Origin: Planktothrix sp. PCC 11201
Lineage (GTDB): Bacteria > Cyanobacteriota > Cyanobacteriia > Cyanobacteriales > Microcoleaceae
NCBI RefSeq assembly: GCF_900009135.1
Contig: NZ_LT797701.1
Location: forward strand, 828,630 to 892,629
Reading direction: 5' to 3'
DNA length: 64,000 nucleotides
This document shows, piece by piece, positions 26,401 to 36,413 of this stretch. The notes under the pieces were generated by a model, which worked only from the letters and a program-made list of their open reading frames with translations, had not been told where the DNA came from and made no database searches. The first letter of the stretch is position 1. Every line of letters starts with the position of its first letter. A program made the position numbers and the translations under genes.

Positions 26401-28829
26401 TTCAGATATTCTATCTCGGCTAGTTCTCGATACAATCCAAAGGTTAAAGAATAATGTTCACCCCAACTATTATCGGGTAGAACTCCAATTCCGGCGATTA
26501 AATATTCCCGGGCAGCACCATAGGCGGTGGCATCCTTAGCTTTTTTTCCCGCTTCTAAGTTTAAACTGGCTAATTGTAGTTGTTCTTGTTCATCGGTAAT
26601 TAAAGATCGACCCACATTCAGGTGATCGACTAAATCAAATACTTTTTCTAACCAATATTGGGGCGGTGTATTAGCTAATAGTAACCGACCGATAGTTAGG
26701 TGAACCGATTGTTTTTGAGAGTCTGCAATTAAGGAATAAGCAGCTTGTTGAACGCGGTCATGGAGAAATCGATAATTCAGAACTAGATAGGGATTAATTT
26801 GTTCCGGTTCCAAATTATCGGCATCTAGTAGGGGTTTAATTAAACCTTCTTTTAAAGCGGGTAATAAATCTTGGAAGGTATCAACGGATTCCTTACTATA
26901 AATTAAGGATAAGGTATTTAAGTCAAATTGATTCCCCACACAGGCAACTAATTGTAAAACCTGTTGAGTTTTCTGGGGGAGTTTTTGGAGCTTACCAATC
27001 ATCAATTCAACGACATTATCCGTGATATCTAAGGCTTTAATTTCGGCAACATTCCATTGCCAAGCAATTTTTTCCGAGTTAAAATTTAGGAGTTTTTCTT
27101 GATATAAAGTTTTGAGAAATTCATTCACAAAAAAAGGATTTCCCTCCGTTTTTTTGATCACTAATTCGGCTAAAGGGAGAACGGTATGGCGATCGCTATG
27201 AAGGGTATCTGCCACAAGTTCTGTCACCTGTGCCAAATTTAAGGCGGTGAGATGAATTTCATGAATTAATCCTTCCGAACCCGCTTCTGGGGTAAAAGAT
27301 TCGGATTTTAACCCTTCTAACATCATCATTAAAGGATGGGTGGGACTGACTTCGTTATCCCGATAGGCTCCAATTAAAAATAAATATTGGGTAGCATCAT
27401 CCGTTAACATTAATTTGATTAATTTCAGGGTGGCAGAGTCAGCCCACTGTAAATCATCAAGAAAAATAACTAAGGGATGTTCTGGTTGACAAAACAGACG
27501 AATAAAGTTCTGAAAGACCAAATTAAACCGATTTTGAGATTCGGCTGCACCCAATTCTAATACCGCCGGTTGCGGGCCGATAATTAGTTCAATTTCGGGA
27601 ATTACATCAATAATAATTTGTCCATTCGGCCCCAAAACTCTTAATAATTTTTCTCGCCATTGATCTAACTTCTCTTGACTTTCACTCAAGAGTAATCTGG
27701 CTAATTCAGACAAGGCATTTACCAAAGCAGAATAGGGAATACCGCGTTGAAATTGGTCAAATTTCCCGCTAATAAAATAACCTTTTTTTTCAACAATTGA
27801 TTTACAAATTTCTTGGACTAATACGGATTTTCCAATCCCCGAATATCCGGCAATTAGCATAATTTCGGTTTTGCCTTGACTCACCCGGTCAAAGGCTTGA
27901 ATTAGGGTATCAATCTCATTTTCTCGGCCATAGAGCTTTTGGGGAATCTTAAACTGATCGGAAATATCCTGCATTCCCAAGGCAAATTCGCTAACAGTTC
28001 CTGTGGCTTGAACTTGTTTAAAACTATCTTCTAAATCAGCTATTAATCCCCAGGCACTCTGATAGCGTTCTTCGGGGGTTTTAGATAGTAATTTCAGGAC
28101 AATTCGAGAAATAATTGGGGGAATTTCTGGGTTGATTTCATGGGGAGGAATCGGTTGTTTTGCCAGGTGGGCGTGAACTAACTCCATCGGATCGGTGGTG
28201 GGAAACGGAACCTGTTGGGTTAATAATTCATAGAACGTTGCTCCCAAGGAATAAAAATCCGTTCGATAGTCTACGGATCGGTTCATTCTTCCGGTTTGTT
28301 CGGGAGAAATATAGGGGAGGGTTCCTTCTAAATTTTGCGGGGGATGGAGCCGTAAAGATTCCTGAGTTAATCCACTAGAAATACTAAAATCAATTAATTT
28401 AACCTGTCCGGTGGCGGGATTAAAAACAATATTAGACGGGTTAATATCTTTGTGAATGAGGTTAGCTGCATGAATTTCTCGTAATCCTTGGGCAATTTTA
28501 ATCCCGAGGGTTAAAAATCCTAATAGAGTAAATTTCTGAGTAGCTAACAAGATTTTTAACGATTCTCCGCCAAAATCTTCTAAGGTCATGACTAAAGTAT
28601 TTTGGTAGGTTTGAAGTTCATAAACTTTAATCACACTGTTCAAATTAAAGTTGCGCAGGATTTTATATTCTCGCTCATATTTTTGAATATCAGATTGGGG
28701 CGGAAATTCCCCCTGTAGCACTTTTAAAATCACGGGAGAACGATCCTGTTCCCGGATGGCTCGGTAAACAACGGAGTTAACACTTTCGTAGATTTGTGCT
28801 AAGATCTGATATCCTGGCAAGGCAATCAT
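23430..28829 (-). CDS. Giant Ser/Thr kinase-AAA ATPase-GAF-histidine kinase
   Basis: About 1799 residues from the ATG of [12 protein letters not shown], chosen because an AGGAAAC site sits 5-6 nt before it; an upstream GTG is possible. Order: Ser/Thr kinase domain (about 1-270), AAA/NACHT-like ATPase with [15 protein letters not shown] and [12 protein letters not shown] (about 300-560), a long helical repeat region (about 600-1290), GAF (about 1330-1490), coiled coil, HisKA with the phosphoacceptor in [13 protein letters not shown], and a HATPase ending NGLGMN...[11 protein letters not shown]. The kinase catalytic loop reads HKDINPSN and the magnesium motif DFS instead of DFG, a common variant here. 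Architecture matches known filamentous-cyanobacterial and Nostoc signalling kinases; ligand unknown. Confidence 0.93.
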   Translation of the reverse strand: MIALPGYQILAQIYESVNSVVYRAIREQDRSPVILKVLQGEFPPQSDIQKYEREYKILRNFNLNSVIKVYELQTYQNTLVMTLEDFGGESLKILLATQKFTLLGFLTLGIKIAQGLREIHAANLIHKDINPSNIVFNPATGQVKLIDFSISSGLTQESLRLHPPQNLEGTLPYISPEQTGRMNRSVDYRTDFYSLGATFYELLTQQVPFPTTDPMELVHAHLAKQPIPPHEINPEIPPIISRIVLKLLSKTPEERYQSAWGLIADLEDSFKQVQATGTVSEFALGMQDISDQFKIPQKLYGRENEIDTLIQAFDRVSQGKTEIMLIAGYSGIGKSVLVQEICKSIVEKKGYFISGKFDQFQRGIPYSALVNALSELARLLLSESQEKLDQWREKLLRVLGPNGQIIIDVIPEIELIIGPQPAVLELGAAESQNRFNLVFQNFIRLFCQPEHPLVIFLDDLQWADSATLKLIKLMLTDDATQYLFLIGAYRDNEVSPTHPLMMMLEGLKSESFTPEAGSEGLIHEIHLTALNLAQVTELVADTLHSDRHTVLPLAELVIKKTEGNPFFVNEFLKTLYQEKLLNFNSEKIAWQWNVAEIKALDITDNVVELMIGKLQKLPQKTQQVLQLVACVGNQFDLNTLSLIYSKESVDTFQDLLPALKEGLIKPLLDADNLEPEQINPYLVLNYRFLHDRVQQAAYSLIADSQKQSVHLTIGRLLLANTPPQYWLEKVFDLVDHLNVGRSLITDEQEQLQLASLNLEAGKKAKDATAYGAAREYLIAGIGVLPDNSWGEHYSLTFGLYRELAEIEYLNGNFAESETLIQLILKQSQSTLEKAEVYNLLLIQYTLQLKYEASINAGIKALALFGLDLPTENLQTVIPQELESLQKLININNLSTFLEQNPIVEPEKKITLKILHNLAPSAYVSNPSLWTVVILKGVKVAIKSGYSPESGFFYATYGILVATIFNQYQTAYELGQLALKLNKKWNYPVYKVSASLISCLNYWLEPIKNSNALGHEGYQSALDSGDLQYAGYLLNNQSLNLMAQGVNLPKFLIEVKNYLKFAYKTDNHLVIDTLTGLRGILLNLIGETPDFLSFDAPEITEADYLESSQQNQKFYSLCLYKIYKLQVLYLYGEVESALKLTLEVEELLQFILGLIPVTEYYFYSSLILIANLERVSESQQQQFLEKIKNNQEKIKTWSDNCPSNFLSKYLLVEAELARISQRSFEAIDLYEQAISTTQEAGFIQNVALSHELTAKFWMNHHKPKYANIHLREAYYSYQRWGAVRKVEQLETQYPQLKYLANLKPSLFEAESITLSTSHGSSLALLDLSTVIKASQAISREIVLEKLLANLMKIVIENAGAQKGFLILYNDDKLVIEAEASTDNEEVIVHPKINVENGSNLPLTVIYYVERTGQDVVLMNATLEGQFTHDPYINKHKIKSILCTPIISQGKILGILYLENNLTAGAFTSERIEVLSLLSSQAAVSLENALLYASVENKVQERTQQLNEKNLRLEQTLNQLKHTQAQLIQSEKMSSLGQMVAGVAHEINNPVSFIYGNLTPASEYVRDLLRLIQVYQQEYPQPQPLITETISEIDLDFLVTDLQKLLVSMKVGAERIRNIVLSLRNFSRLDEAEMKPVDIHEGIDSTLMILQTRFRGSTHSTEIEVIKNYGQLPKVNCYVSQLNQVFMNIISNAIDALEHRRHLMNQADYPPMITISTHKTQDNQVKISIADNGLGMNSEVLQRIFDPFFTTKPVGSGTGLGLSISYSIVVERHQGQMSCNSKPGEGAEFTILIPINQNFGD

Positions 28830-29021
28830 GTTTGTTTCCTTCTGCACTGATTTAGGCTGAGTTGGTTAAGCTTTGGTGATCAATCAGAATGTTAATATAC
28901 CTAAAAAATAATTATTGATACAACCTGAAAATATAGATTTCGTTATTAATTTAAGGTACTGAACCCAGATCAGTCTGATCGGTTAACGGTTGCTCTCAGA
29001 GAGAACTAGAAATATAGGATA

Positions 29022-29063
29022 ACACGGCAAGGGGAAAACGAGTATGGCTTTCCTTTGCCGTGT
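29022..29063. repeat. Imperfect hairpin upstream of the giant kinase
   Basis: ACACGGCAA (29022-29030) pairs with TTGCCGTGT (29055-29063), and the stem continues with mismatches through GGGGAAA/TTTCCT. It lies between two minus-strand genes and may terminate the membrane-protein transcript; no T-run of note follows on the minus strand. Confidence 0.45.
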
Positions 29064-29117
29064 AAAAACAGCCTTTCTTGATATTAGGACTTACCCAAGG
29101 ACAAAATAATTGTATTG

Positions 29118-29903
29118 TTACTCATTATTAGATAGCTTCGCCCAGGTTATTCCTCTATGCTTGAGGGTTGTGTACAGAATACAGGCTGCCAGTATTGATA
29201 AAAGAACGATGGATGAGCCGATGGTTCCATAACCGAGGCCACCTTTTTCGTGAGATTTGGTCAGAAAATCTCCCAAGGTTGCACCAAAGGGTCGGGTGAG
29301 AACAAAGGCAATCCAAAACAACGCAACTTTGGAGATGTCGGTAAAATAATTCGCTGCTAACACCAAGCCAATCAAACTACCAATTAAGAGTGCCCCTCCG
29401 GCAAAGCCGAGACCGGAACTATCGGCAAGAAAATCCCCCAAAGCCGTACCTAAAGTATTTGAAATGAGAATAGCAGTCCAATACAATATTTCAACTTTAA
29501 GGGTATTGATATTGTTAACGGATAGAGTGCCAAAACTAAATTTCCAGAACGCAAAAATAGCTAAGAGAATGGTAATTAAAATTAGAGATCCCGTGGCGTA
29601 GCCGAGCCCTAACGTCCGATCCATGTAATCTGATATCGTTGTACCAGCGGTGCTAGTTGAAAGGATGACCGTCCAATACAATAATGGGTTATAGCTTTTC
29701 GATACTAATTGAATCACAAGAGTGACTAAAAATATCCCAATCAAGATCAAAGAACTAGCCGCATAGCCCACATTAAGTGTCATGGATAAAAGATCACCTG
29801 CTGTTTCTCCCAAAGTCGTTGCACATATTTTCATAATCCAAAAGAGTGCAGTGATATGGGGGATTTTACCCATGCCTGTCCCGACTTGCTGTTGAGCAAC
29901 CAT
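29118..29903 (-). CDS. Eight-helix membrane protein of the COG4705 type, built of four repeats
   Basis: 261 residues from the ATG of MVAQQQVGTG; a TTG at 29924 adds seven. Four tandem units, each of two transmembrane helices, start with FW or YW: FWIMKICATTLGETAGDLLS, YWTVILSTSTAGTTISDYM, YWTAILISNTLGTALGDFLA and FWIAFVLTRPFGATLGDFLT. Each ends in a GLGYA-type glycine turn. The conserved G...GD motif in every helix pair suggests a pore or substrate site. I recall this pattern as an uncharacterised membrane family (COG4705). No function is claimed. Confidence 0.8.
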   Translation of the reverse strand: MVAQQQVGTGMGKIPHITALFWIMKICATTLGETAGDLLSMTLNVGYAASSLILIGIFLVTLVIQLVSKSYNPLLYWTVILSTSTAGTTISDYMDRTLGLGYATGSLILITILLAIFAFWKFSFGTLSVNNINTLKVEILYWTAILISNTLGTALGDFLADSSGLGFAGGALLIGSLIGLVLAANYFTDISKVALFWIAFVLTRPFGATLGDFLTKSHEKGGLGYGTIGSSIVLLSILAACILYTTLKHRGITWAKLSNNE

Positions 29904-30060
29904 ACTATTAATAAATAATCTCAATTGTTAATCTTATTATTCTGTCATATTCATTGTGAAGCGGGCTGTTTTCTAAGTAAACTCTTACCTGAATTGTTTC
30001 CGACTTAATCAGGGATTAAAATTCTTTAATCTGGATCACTTTTCCCTGAATTCTAAATAG

Positions 30061-30108
30061 AAAAAACACCTGGGAGTCTGGCCGAGTTTCGACCCCAAGT
30101 GCTTTTTC
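30061..30108 (-). terminator. secA terminator
   Basis: On the minus strand GCACTTGGG pairs through G-C, A-U and G-U pairs with CCCAGGTGT, flanked by an A-run before and six T after (30061-30066). It lies about 110 nt past the secA stop. Confidence 0.7.
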
Positions 30109-30217
30109 TTTATTAATCTCACTCCTCACACTCCTCAAATATACACGATTATTTGGGGATGTCAAGGAAAAACTGAAAAATAAAATTTCCAGCCAGGATC
30201 AAAAACACTTCAAATCC

Positions 30218-33001
30218 TTAGACAACAGACGGTTGAGGCTGGAATTGGAACATGGAATAGATGACGTTTCGGCGAATATCGGTCATCATATCTAAGAACA
30301 ATTCATATCCCTCGCTCTTATATTCAATTAAGGGATCTTTTTGTCCATAACTCCGTAAACCGACGGACTCCCGCAGCGCGTCCATTTGTTGTAAATGTTC
30401 CCGCCATAAGGTATCAATTTGTTGGAGAATGAAGAAGCGCTCCGCTTCGCGCATTAACCCGGCTCGAATTTGATTGACTTGGTTTTCCTTGAGATCATAG
30501 GCATTGCGTAACTGTTCATGCAGGAAGGTTTTAATTTCATCTACGGATAAATCCATCAATTGTTCGGCGGTCAAATCCGCTAAAAGATAAACAAATTCCT
30601 TGGCTTTCACCACCAAATTTTCTAAATCCCATTCTTCCGAAGGTAAGTCAGGATTAATATAGGCTTCCACGATATCATCCATGGTTTGTTCGCCGTATTT
30701 AATCACTTGTTCTTTCAAATCTTGCCCTTCCAAAACCCGTCGCCGTTCAGCATAAATTGCCCGCCGTTGGTTGTTCATTACCTCGTCATATTCAAATACC
30801 TGTTTACGGATATCGTAATAGTAGGTTTCAACTTTTCGTTGGGCATTTTCCAGCGATCGGGTTAATAATTTAGACTCAATGGGCATATCTTCATCCACAT
30901 TAAAAGCATCCATTAATCCGGCAACTCGATCGCCCCCAAAAATCCGTAATAAATTATCCTGTAAACTCAGGAAAAACCGCGTGGAACCCGGATCACCCTG
31001 TCGTCCAGCCCGTCCTCGCAATTGATTATCAATCCGGCGGGACTCATGGCGTTCGGTTCCGATCACATGGAGTCCACCATATTCCACCACCTCGTTATGT
31101 TCCCGTTTAGTGAAGTTTTCGTACTCATGAACGATCAAGTTATAGACCTCGCGCAATTTTTGAATCACCGGGTCAGTGGTGGGAGCTTTTTCCGAAGCCA
31201 CCGCTAATAAATCCTCCGCCTGTAACTCGGGTAAACTGCGTTCTCCATGAACTCCCACGGCAAAATCAACCGCATCTTTTAGTTTTTGTTCGGTGGATTT
31301 GGATAATTCGGTGGGGAATAATTGGGTCGAAACTTTCCAGGTTTTGGATTTTTTACTCTGATCAAATCCCTGGGCGGCGGGGCGACGGCTACCCGATACT
31401 CCAGCAATTACTAATTCCCTTTCATCATCGGGTTTAACAATTTTCGGCATCAAATACTCGCGCATTTTTAGCCGTCCCATAAATTCCGCATTTCCCCCCA
31501 AAATAATATCTGTTCCCCGTCCGGCCATATTCGTAGAAATGGTCACAGCCCCTTTGCGTCCGGCTTGAGCAATAATTTCCGATTCCCGTTCTACGTTTTC
31601 CGGTTTAGCATTTAATAAATTATGGGGAATTTTGCGTTGTTGTAATAAATTCGAGAGAATTTCTGATTTTTCGACACTCGTTGTTCCGACTAAAACCGGG
31701 CGCCCTTCTTTATGTAAATCCGCACATTCTTCAGCAATGGAAGTCCATTTTCCTTCTTCAGTTTTATACACCACATCGGGTAAATCTTCCCGTCCGGTAA
31801 TGCGGTTGGTGGGAATAATCGTAACTTGCAGCTTATAGATGCGCTCAAATTCGGCTTCTTCGGTTTTGGCGGTTCCGGTCATCCCCGATAATTTCGGATA
31901 TAACAGGAAGAAATTCTGATAGGTAATGGTGGCTAAAGTTTGGGTTTCCGGTTGAATATCCACCCGTTCTTTAGCTTCAATGGCTTGGTGTAACCCGTCA
32001 CTCCAACGACGTCCGGGCATCACCCGTCCGGTAAATTCATCCACGATAATGACTTCCCCATTACCGATAATATAGTTGACGTCTTTAATAAATAATTCTT
32101 TGGCTTTTAAGGCATTAAAAACAAAGTGCGCCCAAGGATCATTCGGGTCATATAAATCTTGAACTCCAAATAGTTCTTCCGCCCGGGCAAACCCTTCATC
32201 GGTCATCAAAACATTACGGCCTTTTTCATCGACTTCATAATGTTCTTCTTTTTGCATCATTTGGGCAACTTCTGCCGCCCGCATATATTTTTGGCTGGGA
32301 CGTTCCACCTGACCAGAAATAATTAAAGGAGTGCGGGCTTCATCGACTAACACCGAGTCCACTTCGTCAATAATGCAATAGTTAAACACCCGTTGCACCA
32401 CTTCATCCATGGAGGTCGCCATGTTGTCCCGCAGGTAGTCAAACCCCATTTCACTGTTTGTCCCGTAGGTAATATCACAGTTATAGTTTTTCTGCCGTTG
32501 GTCGGGACTCATTTCTTGCTGAATCAGCCCCACACTCAGCCCCAGGAAGCGATGGATTTGTCCCATCCATTCCGCATCCCGTCGGGCGAGATAATCGTTA
32601 ACGGTGATGACGTGAACCCCCTTTCCAGCCAAGGCGTTCAGGTAGGCCGGAAGGGTGGAAACTAGGGTTTTTCCCTCCCCGGTTTTCATCTCGGCAATTT
32701 GCCCTGTATGGAGAATAATCCCCCCTAGGAGTTGGACGTCAAAGTGTCGCATCCCCAAAACTCTCTTTCCGGCTTCCCTGACAACGGCAAACGCTTCTGG
32801 GAGAATTTCATCCAGGATTAGGTTTTCCTCGTCTCGGTTTTTGGCTTTGGCTAATTTTTCTTTAAATTCTCCTGTCTTGGCCCGCAATTGTTCATCCGAG
32901 AGGCTTTGAATTTCTTCCTCTAAAATGTTGATATCCGTGACAAGAGGCTGATATTTTTTAAGTTTACGCGCATTCGGATCACCTAACAGAGCTTTTAACA
33001 T
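30218..33001 (-). CDS. secA: Preprotein translocase ATPase SecA
   Basis: 927 residues, a normal cyanobacterial length. Seen: Walker A in [36 protein letters not shown], Walker [22 protein letters not shown], motif [19 protein letters not shown] and the helical scaffold region near [17 protein letters not shown]. The usual zinc-binding C-terminal tail is absent, as in other cyanobacteria; it ends in [10 protein letters not shown]. SecA drives Sec-dependent export across plasma and thylakoid membranes. Single gene with its own terminator. Confidence 0.98.
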   Translation of the reverse strand: MLKALLGDPNARKLKKYQPLVTDINILEEEIQSLSDEQLRAKTGEFKEKLAKAKNRDEENLILDEILPEAFAVVREAGKRVLGMRHFDVQLLGGIILHTGQIAEMKTGEGKTLVSTLPAYLNALAGKGVHVITVNDYLARRDAEWMGQIHRFLGLSVGLIQQEMSPDQRQKNYNCDITYGTNSEMGFDYLRDNMATSMDEVVQRVFNYCIIDEVDSVLVDEARTPLIISGQVERPSQKYMRAAEVAQMMQKEEHYEVDEKGRNVLMTDEGFARAEELFGVQDLYDPNDPWAHFVFNALKAKELFIKDVNYIIGNGEVIIVDEFTGRVMPGRRWSDGLHQAIEAKERVDIQPETQTLATITYQNFFLLYPKLSGMTGTAKTEEAEFERIYKLQVTIIPTNRITGREDLPDVVYKTEEGKWTSIAEECADLHKEGRPVLVGTTSVEKSEILSNLLQQRKIPHNLLNAKPENVERESEIIAQAGRKGAVTISTNMAGRGTDIILGGNAEFMGRLKMREYLMPKIVKPDDERELVIAGVSGSRRPAAQGFDQSKKSKTWKVSTQLFPTELSKSTEQKLKDAVDFAVGVHGERSLPELQAEDLLAVASEKAPTTDPVIQKLREVYNLIVHEYENFTKREHNEVVEYGGLHVIGTERHESRRIDNQLRGRAGRQGDPGSTRFFLSLQDNLLRIFGGDRVAGLMDAFNVDEDMPIESKLLTRSLENAQRKVETYYYDIRKQVFEYDEVMNNQRRAIYAERRRVLEGQDLKEQVIKYGEQTMDDIVEAYINPDLPSEEWDLENLVVKAKEFVYLLADLTAEQLMDLSVDEIKTFLHEQLRNAYDLKENQVNQIRAGLMREAERFFILQQIDTLWREHLQQMDALRESVGLRSYGQKDPLIEYKSEGYELFLDMMTDIRRNVIYSMFQFQPQPSVV

Positions 33002-33102
33002 GGCAAGAGCAGGATATGGTTACGAAAATTTATAGTTTTGAATAAATCATTGTTGATTCTAGCATTTCCTGGCTGCATCTGGTTCACCTGACACTGAAGG
33101 CC

Positions 33103-34872
33103 CTAATTTAAGCCGGACTGTACCCGCCATAAACCCGCATAAATACCCGGTGCTTCTAAGAGGTTTTCATGGGTTCCTGACTCAACTAATTTTCCCTGTT
33201 CCATTACATAAATACAGTCGGCATTTCTAACCGTTGAAAGCCGATGGGCGATCGCAATTGTTGTTCGATTTTTGGTAATCTTTTCTAAGGAGCGTTGAAT
33301 GGCGGCTTCGGTTTCATTATCTACGGCCGATGTGGCTTCATCTAAGATTAAGATGGGAGGGTTTTTTAAGACAGCCCGGGCTATAGCAATTCTTTGTCGC
33401 TGTCCCCCGGATAGTTTCTGACCTCGTTCTCCGACAATGGTCTCATATCTATTGGGTAAATCCCGAATAAATTCATCGGCTTCGGCGATTTTTGCGGCTT
33501 CAATAATATCAGTTAAGGACGCATCAAAACTACCATAGGCAATATTTTCGGCAACGGTTCCATGAAACAGAAAAACATCCTGACTGACTAACCCAATAGC
33601 TTTGCGTAAATCCTCTAATTTCAAACGGTTTAATTCGATGCCATCTATCGTAATTACCCCAGCATTAATTTCATATAACCGCAATAATAATTTCACCAAG
33701 GTACTTTTTCCCGACCCCGTAGCACCCACAATGGCAATGGTTTTTCCGGCGGGAATTTTCAGGGATAAATCTTGAATAATCTGATTGCGATTTTGATAGG
33801 AAAAATATACGTTTTTAAATTCTATTTCTCCTCTAACTGAAACGACAGGTAGGGCAATATCCCCCGGATGAATTTCTATCGGAGTATCCAATAAATTCAT
33901 CACCCGGTTAATAGAAGCCATCGCCCGTTGATATTGATCAAAGGTATCTCCCAGGCGGGTTAATGGCCATAATAACCGTTGGGTAATAAATACTAAAACG
34001 CTATAGGTTCCGACGGCTAAAGCCCCAGAAGTGACCTGTAAACCGCCTAATAGTAAAGTAGCAATAAATCCAAATAAAATTAAACTTCTAATTACCGGAA
34101 CATAGGCAGAAGATAGGGTAATTGCTCGGCGATTACTTTGGCGATAGGCTTCACTATGTTCGGTAATTCTTTGGATTTCATACTGTTCGGCGGTAAAACT
34201 TTTAATAGTCGTAATACCACCCAAATTATTTGCCAGTTGTCCATTCAGTAACCCCACTTTTTCCCGGACATCGGCATAACGGGGGGCGAGTAATTTCTGG
34301 AACCAAACCGAACCCCAAACAATAAACGGCATCGGTAACATTGCCCACCAAGCCACAGTTGGTGCTAAAATAAAGAAGGCTGCTCCAATTACAATTACCG
34401 TGGTAATGACTTGGATAATTTCATTCGCCCCCATATCCAAAAACCTTTCTAACTGGTTAATGTCATCATTTAAAATTGACATTAAACCGCCACTACTGCG
34501 TTCTTCAAAATAGGCTAATTCTAAGTTTTGTAAATGTCCATAGGCATCTAATCTGAGATTATGTTGTAAGGTTTGGGCTAAATTTCGCCACAATACTTTA
34601 TAGGCATATTCAAAAACCGATTCTAAACTCCAGATAATTAAGCTCAAAAACGATAACATTAACAATTGATTAAACGCCCCTTGAATCCCCCACTGGGACA
34701 GGAAGGAAACCTGGGGGTTAATTACCACATCAACGGCCCATCCAATTAATACCGGAGGGGCTAAATCAAAGACTTTATTTAAAACCGAATAAACCGTTGC
34801 TAACCCAATCGTTTTTTGATAGGGACGAGCATAAACTAGAAACCGTTTTAAGGGATGATTCAGTTGAGACAA
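33103..34872 (-). CDS. ABC exporter (fused membrane and ATPase domains)
   Basis: 589 residues. Six transmembrane helices (about 20-320) are followed by the ATPase: Walker A VGATGSGKSTLVKLLL, the Q-loop LVSQDVFLFHGTV, signature LSGGQRQRIAIARA, Walker B ILILDEATSAVD and the H-loop IAIAHRLSTVR. This is a homodimeric half-transporter of the MsbA/lipid or multidrug exporter type. The substrate cannot be told; no biosynthetic genes lie next to it. It ends 102 bp before secA starts and may be a separate unit. Confidence 0.95.
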   Translation of the reverse strand: MSQLNHPLKRFLVYARPYQKTIGLATVYSVLNKVFDLAPPVLIGWAVDVVINPQVSFLSQWGIQGAFNQLLMLSFLSLIIWSLESVFEYAYKVLWRNLAQTLQHNLRLDAYGHLQNLELAYFEERSSGGLMSILNDDINQLERFLDMGANEIIQVITTVIVIGAAFFILAPTVAWWAMLPMPFIVWGSVWFQKLLAPRYADVREKVGLLNGQLANNLGGITTIKSFTAEQYEIQRITEHSEAYRQSNRRAITLSSAYVPVIRSLILFGFIATLLLGGLQVTSGALAVGTYSVLVFITQRLLWPLTRLGDTFDQYQRAMASINRVMNLLDTPIEIHPGDIALPVVSVRGEIEFKNVYFSYQNRNQIIQDLSLKIPAGKTIAIVGATGSGKSTLVKLLLRLYEINAGVITIDGIELNRLKLEDLRKAIGLVSQDVFLFHGTVAENIAYGSFDASLTDIIEAAKIAEADEFIRDLPNRYETIVGERGQKLSGGQRQRIAIARAVLKNPPILILDEATSAVDNETEAAIQRSLEKITKNRTTIAIAHRLSTVRNADCIYVMEQGKLVESGTHENLLEAPGIYAGLWRVQSGLN

Positions 34873-34940
34873 GGGACAATCCTAAAATTACGACATCTCT
34901 ATTCTATAGTAATCGGTAATCAATTTATTCCCTATTGCTT

Positions 34941-34973
34941 ATTCGTAATTCTTAATTCGTAATTCTTAATTCC
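34941..34973. repeat. Short tandem repeat ATTCGTAATTCTTA
   Basis: Alternating AATTCGT and AATTCTT units fill the gap between the ABC exporter start and the response-regulator stop. The same AATTACG unit recurs at 38355. Confidence 0.8.
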
Positions 34974-36413
34974 TTAAATCGATTGAGTCACAATCCGATT
35001 TCTCCCTTGTTGTTTGGCTTGATATAAGGCATCATCTGCCAATTTAATTAATAATTGTGAGGAGTTTTTTTCCGTTGGAACTAAAGTTGATATTCCTAAA
35101 CTAAGGGTGAGAAATTCACTGACTTGGGATTGGGAGTGGGGAATATTTAACTCCCGAATGGCGTTCTGAATTTTTGTGGCTATTTGTAAGGCTTCGACTA
35201 AACGGCTTCGGGTCATAATCACCACAAATTCTTCTCCCCCATAACGGGCGAGTAGATTTCCGTGGGATTGAATCACTTGGTTAATAGCTTTAGCGACTTT
35301 TTTAAGACAATCATCTCCTTCTAAATGACCATAGGTATCATTGTAGGCTTTGAAATAATCCACATCAGATAAAATTAAGGAAATTGGTTGCTTATCCTGT
35401 TTATTTCTCAGCCATTCTTGATTTAAAAACTGCTCAAAACAATGACGGTTAGCAATTTGAGTTAACCCATCTAATCTAGCTAAACGAGATAGGTCTATTT
35501 CCATCTGTTTTCGTTCGGTGATATCTCGAATCGCAATAGAAAATCCATCCCCAAGTTTTACGGCAATAAAATGATACCAACCTTGATTATTTTTGCCTTT
35601 ATAAAAAATATCCTCAATCAGAGGGACTCCAGTTTCTACTAAATTAACAAATTTTTGAAATAGATTAATATCTATTTGTTTTAACATTTTTTTTAAAATA
35701 ATTTTACCCTGTAAATTATATCGTTCTCTGCTCAAAAGTTGGCTAATAACCGGATTAATGACTAAACACCGAAAATCCATAATTTCTCCATTTGTGGGTT
35801 CTCTCACCGACTGAAAGGCTGCAATTCCATCCATGGAAGTATTTAAAACACTTTGAATTAAAGCGCGAGATTGATATAAAATTTCCTCGGTTTCTTTGCG
35901 TCGGATAATTTCTGCTTGTAATTCTTGTTCTTTAACTAAACGTTGTTGAATTTCGATTTTTAAGCGATGTTCCTGGGCTTGACGGTATCTAATTTCGGCT
36001 TGTAACTGTTGTTTTTGTCTTTGAATGGTAAACTGAGTTTCAATCCGGGCAATAACTTCTTCGACTTGAAAGGGTTTACTAATATAATCAACCCCCCCTA
36101 CTTCAAAGGCTTTGACTTTATCCCAGACTTCGTTTAAACCACTAATAAAAATAATTGGAATTTCCTCAGTCTGAGGATCACTTTTGAGTTTGTGACACAC
36201 TTCATACCCATCCATATCCGGCATTTTAATATCTAATAAAATTAAATCCGGTGGTGAAGATTGTATGGCTCTTAAGGCTGACGTTCCATTAATCGCTTGA
36301 CGAATTTTATAGCCTTGGTGTTTAAGAATTTCTGATAAAACTCTTAAATTTTCAAGTTTATCGTCTATAATTAAGATTCCACCGTGATATTTTTTTTGGT
36401 CTCTAATATTCAT
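34974..36413 (-). CDS. Response regulator with PAS-like and GGDEF domains
   Basis: 479 residues from the ATG of MNIRDQKKYHGG; that start overlaps the preceding gene by 11 bp, a better fit than the longer frame at 36452. Receiver domain (about 12-130) with IIDDKLENLR and the phosphoacceptor in LILLDIKMPDMDGYE; coiled coil; PAS-like region (about 180-300); GGDEF domain with LSDVDYFKAYNDTYGH and RYGGEEFVVIM. No RxxD I-site precedes GGEEF (HGNL instead), so product inhibition may be absent. It should be a phosphorylation-controlled diguanylate cyclase, translationally coupled to the hybrid kinase upstream, its probable partner. Confidence 0.94.
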   Translation of the reverse strand: MNIRDQKKYHGGILIIDDKLENLRVLSEILKHQGYKIRQAINGTSALRAIQSSPPDLILLDIKMPDMDGYEVCHKLKSDPQTEEIPIIFISGLNEVWDKVKAFEVGGVDYISKPFQVEEVIARIETQFTIQRQKQQLQAEIRYRQAQEHRLKIEIQQRLVKEQELQAEIIRRKETEEILYQSRALIQSVLNTSMDGIAAFQSVREPTNGEIMDFRCLVINPVISQLLSRERYNLQGKIILKKMLKQIDINLFQKFVNLVETGVPLIEDIFYKGKNNQGWYHFIAVKLGDGFSIAIRDITERKQMEIDLSRLARLDGLTQIANRHCFEQFLNQEWLRNKQDKQPISLILSDVDYFKAYNDTYGHLEGDDCLKKVAKAINQVIQSHGNLLARYGGEEFVVIMTRSRLVEALQIATKIQNAIRELNIPHSQSQVSEFLTLSLGISTLVPTEKNSSQLLIKLADDALYQAKQQGRNRIVTQSI

